The notes beneath the pieces were generated by a model that made no database searches, was not told where the DNA came from, and saw only the letters and a program-made list of their open reading frames with translations. DNA of 64,000 nt from PWXP01 sp040772845 (GTDB lineage: Bacteria > Planctomycetota > Planctomycetia > Pirellulales > Thermoguttaceae): contig JAXGXG010000001.1 in the NCBI GenBank assembly GCA_040772845.1, positions 5,332,001 to 5,396,000 on the forward strand. The letters are read 5' to 3'. A program made the translations under genes and the position numbers. Below, one piece after another: positions 27,668-36,539 of the stretch (position 1 is the stretch's first letter; each line of letters starts with the position of its first letter).

Positions 27668-28905
27668 ATGCGGGTGCGATTTCTTATCTCGGTGCTGATT
27701 GGGTTTGGCTCGTTCTTGGCGGGTCTTCATGCCAGTCACGCGGCGATGGTCACCTGGAACGGCAGCGAGAGCACCTTCTGGGAAGAGGATGCGAATTGGA
27801 CCGGCGGCAAGCCCACCGATGCCGATACCGCCGTGTTCCCGACGAGCATTCCTGGCACCGGGGCGACAATTGCGCTTGCCGACAATAGTCAGACGTATCA
27901 GCTCAGTTTCAACAATTCCTACGTGCTGACCGGCGGCAAGCTGAATTTTCCCCTGATCCCCGAGGGTAGCGCCGCATCGCCTGTTCTCACCGTGGGCGCC
28001 GGCAGCACGGTCACGCTGGAAACACAGCTTGTCCGAGCCACCGCCGGTGGTAGTAGCGGCATGACGAAGGGCGGCGCCGGTACACTGATTCTTGCGGTCG
28101 ACAATACGCTGCTAAACGGCACGTGGTTCGACGTCCAAGGTTATGGGGTGCTAGACCTCCGGCATGATAATGCGCTGGGCGCGATAGAGTATGCTAATGT
28201 TGCCCCCGGTTCCTCGCTACACGTCCAGAATAACATCACGGTTTCCAACGGCGTGTACATCCGTGGGGATGGCGTTGGAGGGGCGGGAGGAGCGTTGCGA
28301 AGCGTCAGCGGCGCTAATATTTGGGCGGGATACGTACGCCCGCATCGTTTGGCCCCGGATGCCAGCATCGGGGGCGACGCGACCAGCAGATTGCACATTA
28401 CGGGCCGCGTGGAACACAATACCAATGTAGGCGTCCTCTCGAAGGTCGGGGAGGGAATGCTCATTCTCTCGGGCGACAATACACACAGAGGCCTCACCCG
28501 CGTCAAAGTCGGCGTACTGAACATCCGCCACAACAACGCCCTGGGTACGACCCACGCCGGCACACAGGTCGACAGCGGCGCGGCGTTGCAGGTTCAGAAT
28601 AACATCACGGTGCCTGAGGCGATCGTCCTCAACGGGAGCGGAATCGCCGAGACGGGCGTGCTACGCAGTGTGAGTGGCAACAACTTCTGGAACGGCACCA
28701 TCGAGCACAACGCCGCGTGGATCGGCGTCGATGCCGGCACCATGACTATCAACGGACAGATCAGCGGTTCGGGCACGTTGCGGAAGGTCGGCGGCGGCAT
28801 GCTTGTTCTTGCCGGCCATAACAGCTACGAAGGGCCGACGCTCCTCGACGCGGGAGTGCTCGGCATCCGCCACGACAATGCCCTCGGCACCACGGGCAGC
28901 GGTAC
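27668..28905 (+). pseudogene. PEP-CTERM beta-strand-repeat protein, 5' part (split by IS110)
   Basis: The N-terminal half of a large exported protein. It has a signal peptide (residues 1-27, FLISVLIGFGSFLAGLHASH) and then WNGSESTFWEEDANWTGG, the usual opening of planctomycete autotransporter-associated repeat proteins. Repeats of the type KVGEGMLILSGDNTHRGLTRV follow. The AGAAGGG ribosome site precedes ATG 27668. The reading frame is cut at 28905 by an IS110 element, after which a short foreign tail ends in a stop at 28927. It continues at 30889. The intact protein would be about 1,015 residues and surface-exposed or secreted. Confidence 0.85.
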
Positions 28906-28916
28906 CTCTGTCCGTG

Positions 28917-30509
28917 TCAACGCCTGACTTGCGATTTTTCTTTGGTTCTACCCTGCTTCGGAACGGAGAAGAGGGTAGGGGGTGCAGGGGGAGGGGCCTC
29001 GTCCCCCTGCTCGCACGCAGGATGCGGGCGAAACGGGTTGCCGCTACGCAACGTGCGGATCCGCACTGGGCAGGATGCCGCCCGAGTAGGGCTTGCACCA
29101 GGTGTACCCGTTGTTACCTCCTTACCTGCAGCCATGGCCTTGCTCGCGGGGCCTGCCGGCGCGGCGGTCGCCTGAGGGGCGGTGCTGTCATGGTCGCCAG
29201 CCTGTGCGGACTTCCTGGTGCTACGCCGGTCGACAAGCTGCTGCTCGGCAATCGTCTTGACGAACGTCTCGCAGTCGGCGCTGCGCACCGTGCGCTGTTC
29301 GCCCGACGAAAGCGGCTTCGGGGCGGGCAGTCCTTCCACCTCGCACACCTCGCTCAAAGCGCGAATGCGGCGAGTGCCGCCCGCGTGCCCCGGCCGCGTA
29401 GCCACAACCTTCTGCCCTTTCGCCACGCCGCCGACGCGACGCTTGCCGGTGGCCTTCACCCGCAGCTTCGCCAGTTTCGCCTCGGTGCTTTGCGGGACGG
29501 CGTAGCGGTAGGGCTCCTCGTGGGCAAGCATCAGCCAGGCGATCATCGCAAGCTTCCGCGCGCCGGCCACGACGGCCACGTTGCGACACTTCTTGCGCAG
29601 CAGGCGGCGGAAGAAGTGGCCCAGCGGCCCCGGGTGCTTGTCCAGGTGTTGCGCCGCTTCGATGAGCATCCACCGCGCCTGCGAGTTGCCTTGCTTGGTG
29701 ATCGGCCCATGGTAGCAGCGGTTGGCCGACTGCTTCGTCGAGGACGCCAGGCCCAGGTAGCTGGCCGCGTGATCGGCGTCCGGGAAGCGGCGAATGTCGC
29801 CCCAGGCGGCCACAACCGCCTCGGCCGTGGTCACGTCAACGCCCGGCAGCGTTATGAGCAGCTTCACCTGCGGGCTGTCGTGCCCGCGGCGTGCCAGTTC
29901 CAGGTCGATCGCGTCGATCTCGCCTTGCACGAAGGCCAGCAGGCGTCGGTCGGAATCGACCAGCGTCTGCCCCTGCTCGTCGAGTTCCACATCGTCGAGC
30001 CACTGAAGGCTGGCCGTAGTGAACAATCGCTCCGGCGCCTCGACAAGCCGCATGGCCAGCACGCTGTGGATGCGGTTGCGCATGGCCGTGCGATGCCCGA
30101 CCAGCGTAGCGCGCCGGCCGGTGAGTTCGCGGAGACGGCGGGTGGCTTCGTCGGGCTGCCAGACCTCGGGCAGGAAGTCGCAGCGGAGCAGTTGGGCCAG
30201 TACGTAGGCGTCGACCTTGTCGGTCTTCACCTTCGCCTGGGCGATGGCCTTCGTGGTCATCGGGTTGGAGACCACCACGCGGGCCACGTGCGGCCGGAGC
30301 AAGTCGGCCACGGCCCAGCAGTTGGTCGAGGCCTCCAGGGCCACATGGTCGCCCGGCCGGAGGACCTTCGTAGCGAACAGGCCGAGGACATGGCGGTTCA
30401 GGGCGAACCGCTCGCGGTGGACGACATTGCCGGCCTGGTCGACGATGCACGCCTCGACAACGCGCTTGTGGACATCGAGGCCGACAAAGCGTATCATGGA
30501 ATCGGTCAT
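28917..30509 (-). CDS. IS110-family transposase (DEDD recombinase)
   Basis: RuvC-like DEDD domain at the N-terminus: FVGLDVHKRVVEACIVD, VALEASTNCW, and KTDKVDAYVLAQLL carry the acidic residues. The C-terminal Transposase_20 domain includes LPGVDVTTAEAVVAAWGDI and ITKQGNSQARWMLIEAA, which holds the catalytic Ser (GNSQAR). The unusual feature is a tail of about 130 residues after RKLAMIAWLMLAHEEPY, rich in K, A, P and S, so the protein is 530 residues instead of the usual 340-420. Its ATG at 30509 is preceded by GGGAG. Recombination is probably RNA-guided as for IS621. Confidence 0.9.
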   Translation of the reverse strand: MTDSMIRFVGLDVHKRVVEACIVDQAGNVVHRERFALNRHVLGLFATKVLRPGDHVALEASTNCWAVADLLRPHVARVVVSNPMTTKAIAQAKVKTDKVDAYVLAQLLRCDFLPEVWQPDEATRRLRELTGRRATLVGHRTAMRNRIHSVLAMRLVEAPERLFTTASLQWLDDVELDEQGQTLVDSDRRLLAFVQGEIDAIDLELARRGHDSPQVKLLITLPGVDVTTAEAVVAAWGDIRRFPDADHAASYLGLASSTKQSANRCYHGPITKQGNSQARWMLIEAAQHLDKHPGPLGHFFRRLLRKKCRNVAVVAGARKLAMIAWLMLAHEEPYRYAVPQSTEAKLAKLRVKATGKRRVGGVAKGQKVVATRPGHAGGTRRIRALSEVCEVEGLPAPKPLSSGEQRTVRSADCETFVKTIAEQQLVDRRSTRKSAQAGDHDSTAPQATAAPAGPASKAMAAGKEVTTGTPGASPTRAASCPVRIRTLRSGNPFRPHPACEQGDEAPPPAPPTLFSVPKQGRTKEKSQVRR

Positions 30510-30888
30510 GGGAGATTCTCCCTGGCTGGGGCAAGACCGAGGGCACGCCCGCAGCGAACGCCCGAAGGCGCCCCGAGCGAGCGTCGGCGGAAGCTTGGAC
30601 TACGAGTCCGCGTTCGCTTCCCCCGAGATAGGGCCGAACGGCATCTACCTCTTCGAGCTCGAAGCTCAACCGGGTGGGCCGGCGGGGCGCTCAGATACGA
30701 CGGCGGGCTCGAAGCCCATACGCTGTCTCGAGCGGCCCCAAAGTGCTCCGGCCCTTCGGTCTTGCCATTTTGTGCTTGTAGGAACCAACGCATGGTTTCA
30801 CTCCGGCAACACTTTGTCCCGAACCCGGTATCTTTCACACATACCCGTTTCCGCACAAAGTGCAACCCTCCTCTCTTCATTCATACCA
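30510..30888 (-). ncRNA. candidate bridge RNA / left-end non-coding region of the IS110 element
   Basis: 379 nt between the transposase start and the element edge, without coding signs. IS110-group elements transcribe such a left end into a bridge RNA with two guide loops. Short self-complementary stretches are visible (for example CTTCGAGCTCGAAG at 30651-30664), but I did not fold it or match guides to the target. Confidence 0.45.
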
Positions 30889-32685
30889 GGTACGACGGTC
30901 CAAACCGGCGCCGTCCTGGAGGTCCAGAACAACGTCACCGTGGCCGAGCCACTGGCCCTCAACGGCAGCGGAATCGGCGGCGCCGGGGCGCTGCGAAGCA
31001 TCAGCGGCAGCAACATCTGGAACGGCACGCTTGAATACAACACGGCGTCGATCGGCGTCGATTCCGGCGCCCTGACAATCAATGGGCAGATAAGCGGCAG
31101 CAGCCCATTGCGGAAGGTCGGTGGCGGCACCCTCGTCTTTGCGGGCGAGAATGCGTATCAAGGACAGACGCTCGTGGACCAGGGAGTGTTCAACATACGC
31201 CACAACAACGCCCTGGGCACAACCGCCCAAGGAACGACCGTGGCCGGCGGAGCGACCCTGGAGGTCCAGGGGAACATCACGGTGGGTGAGGCGTTGACGC
31301 TGAACGGCCTGGGTGCGGCGGATGCCGGCGCGCTGCGAAGCCGCAGCGGAGACAATGTATGGAACGGCAACGTGACGCTCAATACCGCTCGAATCGGCGT
31401 TGACGCAGACAGCACGCTGACCGTCAACGGGCAGATGAGCGGCAGCGGCGTATTCAGCAAGATCGGTGCCGGCACGATCATCCTCACGGCAGAGAACGCC
31501 TACACGGGCGAAACGCAGATTCGGGCCGGCGCGCTTCAACTTGCTGGCGGACCCAACCGCCTGAATACGGCGGGTAACATGAGGATCGAAGGTGGAACCT
31601 TTGACCTTAACGGCCAGAATCAAATCCTCAATAAATTGATCCTTGCCGGTGGCGGTCGGGTAGAACTCAACAACGGCGCAACGCTTACGGTGAATTCTGG
31701 TGACTTCTGGCCCTACTCCGGCGTCGTCATCACCGGCAGCGGCCGATTGGTCAAGATTGGCACCGGGTTCATCACCTTCGGCGCCACCACCGCCACATAC
31801 ACCGGCGGCACGTTCATCGAACAGGGCACGCTTCACCTCTATGGCGGCAACAACAAGCTCCCGGCCACTGGCGACGTTACTATTAGCAGCTCCGGCACCC
31901 TGAATCTCGCGCACACCAATCAGCCCGCGACAGAGCAGACAATCGGTGGGTTGTTCGGTTCGGGTACGGTGTCCATTCCCGTGACGGGCCAGAAGGTCAA
32001 CTTCATCGTCGGCAACGACAACCGCGCGGGTAGTTTCTCCGGTGTGTTGCAGAATGGTGATGGAACGCTGTCGGTGACCAAGAAGGGGCTCGATACGCTG
32101 GAGCTTGGCGGCGCCAGCACGTATACGGGCGGCACCATCGTCGACGCTGGCACGCTGCTGGTGAGCAACGCCGTCGGTTCGGCCACCGGCTCCGGTTCGG
32201 TGACCGTGCACCAGTATGCGACCTTGGGGGGCACGGGCAGGATCGGCGGGGCCGTGACCGTCGATCACGACGGCATCTTGTCGCCCGGCAACAGCATTGG
32301 CACCCTCTACCTCCAAAACGATCTTACGTTCGAACAGCGCGCGTTCCTCGATGTCGATATCGAGGACGCCGGCCGTGCCGATTTGGTGCAAATGGCCGGT
32401 GGACTGCTGGCGCCCAACGGCGCGACTATTCGCGTGAATCTCGACTTCAGTCCCGACTTGGGCGACTCCTGGACCATTTTGCAGGGCGAGGGCATAAGGA
32501 GCGGGATATTCAACACCGAAGTGACGGTAGGCAGCGGCAGCGAGTTCCTCGGCGGCTGGAAGCGGTTCGAAGTGGGCTACGGGAACTCGGTCATGCTGAC
32601 CGTCGTACCCGAGCCGGGCGCATTGCTGTTGCTGGGTTGTGCCTTGGCATGTGGCCTGTTGGCACGGCGGAGGAAGCAAGATTGA
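30889..32685 (+). pseudogene. PEP-CTERM beta-strand-repeat protein, 3' part
   Basis: Continuation of the gene from 27668 after the IS110 insertion. It begins in frame with TVQTGAVLEVQNNVTV and holds several autotransporter-associated beta-strand repeats (for example KVGGGTLVFAGENAYQGQT and KIGAGTIILTAENAYTGET). It ends in a PEP-CTERM sorting signal: VPEPGALLLLG, a hydrophobic stretch and ARRRK. PEP-CTERM proteins are processed by exosortase. It has no start of its own after the insertion, so it is presumably not expressed unless the IS supplies a promoter or excises. Confidence 0.85.
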
Positions 32686-32725
32686 CGATTCACCATTTGT
32701 GGTTTGTGGCCTTGGTGGCGTCTTT

Positions 32726-32754
32726 GTAACCGTTCACGGGCTGTGAACGGTTAC
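32726..32754. repeat. perfect 12-bp hairpin between the PEP-CTERM and DUF1559 genes
   Basis: GTAACCGTTCAC, loop GGGCT, GTGAACGGTTAC. It ends 15 bp before the DUF1559 start codon. No T-run follows, so it may be an operator or RNA element as much as a terminator. Confidence 0.6.
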
Positions 32755-32769
32755 GTCATGGAGGTAGGC

Positions 32770-33801
32770 ATGTGCGCCGGAAATCAGGAATCATCAATTA
32801 TTCAGCAGAAATCCCGGGGTTTTACCCTGGTTGAACTGCTTGTGGTCATCACGATCATCGGCATTCTGATTGCGCTGCTATTGCCCGCGGTCCAGTCGGC
32901 CCGCGAGGCTGCCCGCCACGCACAATGCAAGAACAACCTTCGGCAGATCGGCATTGCCGCCATGTCGCACGTGACCGCGCAGGGGCACTACCCAACGGGC
33001 GGTTGGGGCTGGAGTTGGGTTGGCGACGCCGATCGCGGTTTCGGGCCGGAACAACCGGGCGGCTGGATCTATAATCTCTTGCCATTTCTTGAGCAGGAAG
33101 CACTGCACGCATTGCCCCGCGACGAGCAACCGGGAGTCGTTACCAACCAGCAGAAGGCGGGGGCAGTTCAAATGATCAATACGCCACTGGCCGTGATGAA
33201 CTGCCCCTCGCGGCGTCCCGCACGGCCGATTGCCAGTAGTTGGGCCGCCTGCAACAGTGGCGCCAATATCGACCGACTGGTCGCGCGAGCCGATTACGCC
33301 ATGAACTCCGGAACGGCCCGCACGGAGATATGTGCCGGGCCGCCCGATCTGGACACCGGCGTTGCATGGCCCGATTGCACGGAGACTGAGAATCCGCATT
33401 GCCAAACCTGCTGGCCTGACTCCAGCACGTGGTACGGATTGAGCTTCCAGAGAAGCCGGATTGAGCCCGCCCATGTTCGCGACGGAATGTCGAACACCAT
33501 CCTGGTGGGAGAAAAGCATATCGCCCCAGAATGCTACGCCTCGGGTTGTGACGGCGGTGACAACGAGTCCATGTACGGCGGCTTCAATTGCGACATATAC
33601 CGAATTACCACGGCACCGCCGGTACGGGATACCATTTGGGGTCGCTTCCCCCATTACTTTGGCAGCGCGCATTCGGGCACGTGCAACTTCGTGTTCGCCG
33701 ACGGCTCGGTGCGCGGCATAAGCTATGGGATTGACTCGGCAATATTTCGCAGCCTCGGGACTCGCGCAGGTGCCGATTCAATCGACGGTAGCCAACTGTG
33801 A
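32770..33801 (+). CDS. DUF1559 protein with prepilin-type N-terminus
   Basis: Planctomycete-typical type II/IV pseudopilin-like protein. Near the N-terminus stands the cleavage and methylation motif RGFTLVELLVVITIIGIL, then LLPAVQSAREAARHAQCKNN, the DUF1559 hallmark. Near the C-terminus HSGTCNFVFADGSV is the H-X9-DG motif. ATG 32770 is chosen because GGAGG lies at the right distance (32760-32764); ATG 32758 and the frame back to 32704 are less likely. About 343 residues is normal. The protein is anchored by its N-terminal helix; these families are expanded in planctomycetes and their exact function is unsettled. Confidence 0.92.
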   Translation: MCAGNQESSIIQQKSRGFTLVELLVVITIIGILIALLLPAVQSAREAARHAQCKNNLRQIGIAAMSHVTAQGHYPTGGWGWSWVGDADRGFGPEQPGGWIYNLLPFLEQEALHALPRDEQPGVVTNQQKAGAVQMINTPLAVMNCPSRRPARPIASSWAACNSGANIDRLVARADYAMNSGTARTEICAGPPDLDTGVAWPDCTETENPHCQTCWPDSSTWYGLSFQRSRIEPAHVRDGMSNTILVGEKHIAPECYASGCDGGDNESMYGGFNCDIYRITTAPPVRDTIWGRFPHYFGSAHSGTCNFVFADGSVRGISYGIDSAIFRSLGTRAGADSIDGSQL

Positions 33802-34368
33802 TCCGAGCGGATCGTTCTGAAAGGAGTATGTGTGTGAAAGGAGTGAGTGGATGCCTCCGATTCACCGGCGAAGGCGGATCGTCCAACTGCTGAAAATGCT
33901 GCACAACCTCATCCATTGGGGGAACTTTCGGGGCAGAGCGCCGTGAGACGTTAAGGAATAATGCACGACCTTTCTTGAATGCAAGGGGAGGGCAGGTTTC
34001 AGGAGTGCGCTCGCGTGCGAATAACCGGACGCGTAAAGGGGTCGGGGACGCGTATGCTTGGGGGATGGGTAAAAGATACCATGCGGGCAATTAAACGGGA
34101 TTATGCCAAGAAGCTTGGAGAAGGAGGACAACGAACATGAGGTGAGTTAGAAACCTTCTGTCGGAGCCCTGCGGGTATGAAGCCTGCCCGGGAGAGCCTG
34201 ACCAGCACCCGGAAGCGAGCCTTGCGCGGTTAGGCGGGTAACCGTCACGTGATACGTAGGCAGCGAGCCCGAAAGCCATGCTATTGAGCCTCGAAAGAAT
34301 TGTCGTCGCTGGCGCCTTCGTCGTTCCCTTCGCGGGGGCCACGCGACTGTCCCGATATGGTCTGGGGC
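33802..34368. other. non-coding region, with REP-like motifs and possible intron fragment
   Basis: No protein gene supported. It contains a REP-like GTAAAGGGGTCGGG at 34034-34047, GGGTAAAAGATACC at 34067-34080, and a structured stretch at 34134-34275. Confidence 0.4.
34134..34275 (+). other. possible 5' fragment of a group II intron
   Basis: Begins at GTGAGTTAGAAACC and continues with GTATGAAGCCTGCCCGGGAG, GAGCCTGACCAGCACCCGG and GCGAGCCCGAAAGCCATG, wording I associate with domain I of bacterial group II introns. No reverse transcriptase or 3' domain follows, so at best it is a remnant. Judged from memory only. Confidence 0.3.
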
Positions 34369-34515
34369 GTGTAAAGGGGTCGGGTCTCTTTACCCTGGAC
34401 AGTGCTGGTGGAGGATGGTAATCTCAGGTCATGCCACGACGATTGCGAGTTGCCACCGGGGGATATGCGTACCACGTGCTGAACCGTGGAGTGGGCAAAA
34501 GACGCCTGTTCGCCG
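34369..34515 (+). pseudogene. truncated RAYT unit (REP and first 28 codons)
   Basis: REP-like palindrome 34369-34395 followed by ATG 34431 and MPRRLRVATGGYAYHVLNRG; it breaks off at codon 28 where the next REP (34518) begins. A remnant of the same family as the intact copy that follows. Confidence 0.8.
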
Positions 34516-34517
34516 GC

Positions 34518-34544
34518 GGGTAAAGGGGTCGGGTATCTTTACCC
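34518..34544 (+). repeat. REP-like palindrome, left end of RAYT unit 1
   Basis: GGGTAAAGGGGTCGGG then TATCTTTACCC: outer arms GGGTAAAG and CTTTACCC pair. The matching right end is at 35257-35282. Confidence 0.8.
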
Positions 34545-34579
34545 TTGACAGTGCTGGTGGAGGATGGTAATCTCAGGTC

Positions 34580-35260
34580 ATGCCACGACGATTGCGAGTT
34601 GCCGCCGGGGGATATGCGTGCCACGTGCTGAACCGTGGGGTGGGCAAAAGACGCCTGTTCGCCAAAGAGCGGGACTTCGAGGCGTTCGAGGAGATCATCG
34701 GCCAGGCGAAGGAGCGGTTGCCGATGCGCGTGCTGGCGTGGTGCGTGATGCCGACGCATTGGCATTTCGTTCTTTGGCCGCGCGAGGATGGCGACCTGTC
34801 GGAGTTCATGCGTTGGTTGACGGTCACGCACACGCAGCGCTGGCACGCGGCGCATCGGACGGCGGGAACCGGCCCGCTTTACCAGGGCCGCTTCAAGTCG
34901 TTCCCGATTCAGGAAGACGACCATCTTGTGACCGTGTTGCGGTACGTGGAGCGGAACCCGGTGCGCGCGAAGCTGGTGGCAGAGGCCGATACCGGGCGGT
35001 GGTCGAGCCTCTGGCATCGCACGCACCGCAACCGTGCCGGCTTGGTGGACGCCGGCCCGGTGGCGCTTCCGCGGCGCTGGCGTCGGCACGTACAAACGCC
35101 GCAAACCGAGGCGGAACTGGCAGCGCTAAAGCGGTCGGTGGTGCGTGGTTCGCCTTTCGGCGACGCCGATTGGCAGCAGCGCACCGCAAAGCGGTTAGGC
35201 CTCGCATCGACGCTTCGCCCCCGCGGCCGCCCCTGGCCTTCTGCACCAGACTCAAAGTAA
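34580..35260 (+). CDS. REP-associated tyrosine transposase (RAYT), copy 1
   Basis: IS200-like Y1 HUH transposase family (TnpA_REP). The HUH motif is VMPTHWHFVLWP at about residues 56-67, and the catalytic tyrosine is in LRYVERNPVRAKLV. The N-terminus MPRRLRVAAGGYACHVLNRG is standard. Some 226 residues, with the GRFKSFPIQ family motif present. It is flanked by a REP-like palindrome at 34518 and an inverted half at 35257, the classic RAYT layout. Likely cleaves and moves REP sequences as single strands. Related copies lie at 44376, 49526 and 57664, plus a fragment at 34431. Confidence 0.9.
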   Translation: MPRRLRVAAGGYACHVLNRGVGKRRLFAKERDFEAFEEIIGQAKERLPMRVLAWCVMPTHWHFVLWPREDGDLSEFMRWLTVTHTQRWHAAHRTAGTGPLYQGRFKSFPIQEDDHLVTVLRYVERNPVRAKLVAEADTGRWSSLWHRTHRNRAGLVDAGPVALPRRWRRHVQTPQTEAELAALKRSVVRGSPFGDADWQQRTAKRLGLASTLRPRGRPWPSAPDSK

Positions 35261-35341
35261 AGACACCCGCCCACTTTACACTACGGCGCCGATGCCAGAT
35301 AAAATCAGGGCGAATGCGAACCGATTCGAGCGGGTAGGCCA

Positions 35342-36511
35342 ATGCAGTTTCACGAATACGTAACGCTCCGAAACCAGTGGTGCCGCCAGACGCACGATCC
35401 ACAGATGCGAGAAATCGCAAAAGGCGTGAACAGCGATGAGTTCCGAAAACAAACCATTGGGTCAGTTCCTGCCATGCTGGAATCGGGACGACTGAACGGC
35501 TCGCTTCAAGAGCAGTTTCGACGGCAATTGGTTATTGCGGTTACAGAGCAATCGTGGGTCGTTCTGGAAAGGCCGTTCTACAACTATTGGCCAATTGCGA
35601 TTGAGCTAGCTGCAAGCGTGAAGCTCAACTTACCGATGTCTTCCGTCGCAATGCCGTTTGAGAGTCTTCTGCTCAGATTCGCAAAAGGTCACGAGCCATT
35701 TGGTGTTGGCACTGCGATGATGAAGTGGTTCAGTGATAGAAGTGCAGTTGAGGTTGGTTGCTGGTTTGCGAATTCCGCTGATGGATTCTTGATTCGCTTG
35801 GAGGGCCATAAGCCGGAAGAATCTGTAGAAGATGTTCTCCAGAAGGTGAACCGGAGCGACTTTCGGGCAGACTGGCTAAAGCAGGAGCGGTTGGCTAGTT
35901 TCAGCCAGGAGGCGGCTACTGCTCTGATGGTTCGCCTCGCCATCTTCGTGAGTCTGCTGACGGAAGGTAATGACATGATTACGCCAGTGGTCTTGTCGAA
36001 AGATCGAAGCAGGTACGACAGTACGGATGATCCGGACACAAAGACATGGCTCGAAGACCGGGCGGCACGAAGGGCGGGACGTGGATTCGATGTAGGGCAG
36101 AAACTGCAAGAGCAAAAAGAGAAATCCCCGCACTGGCGAAACCCGCATCTTGCCTTGTTTTGGACGGGGCCGGGCCGAACCAAGCCTATCATCAGAATGC
36201 GAAGCGGGGCAGTTGTGCAGCGTGTTAGTATGGCCGATGTACCGACCGGCTATCTCGGGCCAGAAACCGATGAAGAAATGGAAATCGGCCCCGATCAGAC
36301 ACCCCGTGAACCGTTCTCAAAATCTCGCCGATTTGCGATTATGAAACGGGACGGCTACCGTTGCCAGTTGTGCGGCAAGTCGCAAGAGGACGGGGCAAAG
36401 CTGCATATCGACCACCGCATAGCGTTAGCAAAGGGCGGGTCGAATGAGGATGAAAACCTTTGGACACTCTGCCTAGAGTGCAACCTTGGAAAGTCGGATA
36501 GCGATTTGTAG
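35342..36511 (+). CDS. HNH endonuclease with uncharacterised N-terminal region
   Basis: The last 60 residues are an HNH nuclease: RFAIMKRDGYRCQLCGKSQE, then LHIDHRIALAKGGSNEDENL and TLCLECNLGKSD, with the CxxC pairs that bind zinc and the catalytic His. The first 300 residues are not recognised; they contain the segment KSPHWRNPHLALFWTG and VSMADVPTGYLG, which looks like a conserved motif of its own. GC and codon use are lower than in neighbouring chromosomal genes, pointing to transfer. No modification or partner gene is adjacent, so it could be a solitary defence or homing nuclease. Immediately followed by a complete IS4-type element. Confidence 0.8.
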   Translation: MQFHEYVTLRNQWCRQTHDPQMREIAKGVNSDEFRKQTIGSVPAMLESGRLNGSLQEQFRRQLVIAVTEQSWVVLERPFYNYWPIAIELAASVKLNLPMSSVAMPFESLLLRFAKGHEPFGVGTAMMKWFSDRSAVEVGCWFANSADGFLIRLEGHKPEESVEDVLQKVNRSDFRADWLKQERLASFSQEAATALMVRLAIFVSLLTEGNDMITPVVLSKDRSRYDSTDDPDTKTWLEDRAARRAGRGFDVGQKLQEQKEKSPHWRNPHLALFWTGPGRTKPIIRMRSGAVVQRVSMADVPTGYLGPETDEEMEIGPDQTPREPFSKSRRFAIMKRDGYRCQLCGKSQEDGAKLHIDHRIALAKGGSNEDENLWTLCLECNLGKSDSDL

Positions 36512-36539
36512 ACTCCAGTGCGGAAAAGGTGACGGCCAC

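Larger units (their letters stand above)
28906..30888 (-). mobile_element. IS110-family insertion sequence, complete
   Basis: About 1,983 bp inserted in the PEP-CTERM gene. Joining 28905 to 30894 restores the frame (GSGT then TVQTG). GGTAC occurs at both edges (28901-28905 and 30889-30893) and may be the recombination core. The element has only about 11 bp downstream of its transposase but 379 bp upstream, the layout of IS110-group elements whose left end encodes a bridge RNA. No terminal inverted repeats, as expected. Confidence 0.85.

Noticed and set aside
28901..30893. GGTAC at both ends of the IS110 element as a target-site duplication
   Set aside because: IS110 elements do not usually duplicate targets by staggered cuts; more likely the recombination core, and the exact borders are uncertain by a few bases.
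28803..31034. Open frame of 743 codons on the + strand across the IS110 element
   Set aside because: It only overlaps the transposase antisense and the edges of the split PEP-CTERM gene.
30877..32679. Open frame of 600 codons on the - strand
   Set aside because: Antisense to the repeat region of the PEP-CTERM gene; its periodicity is inherited from the repeats.
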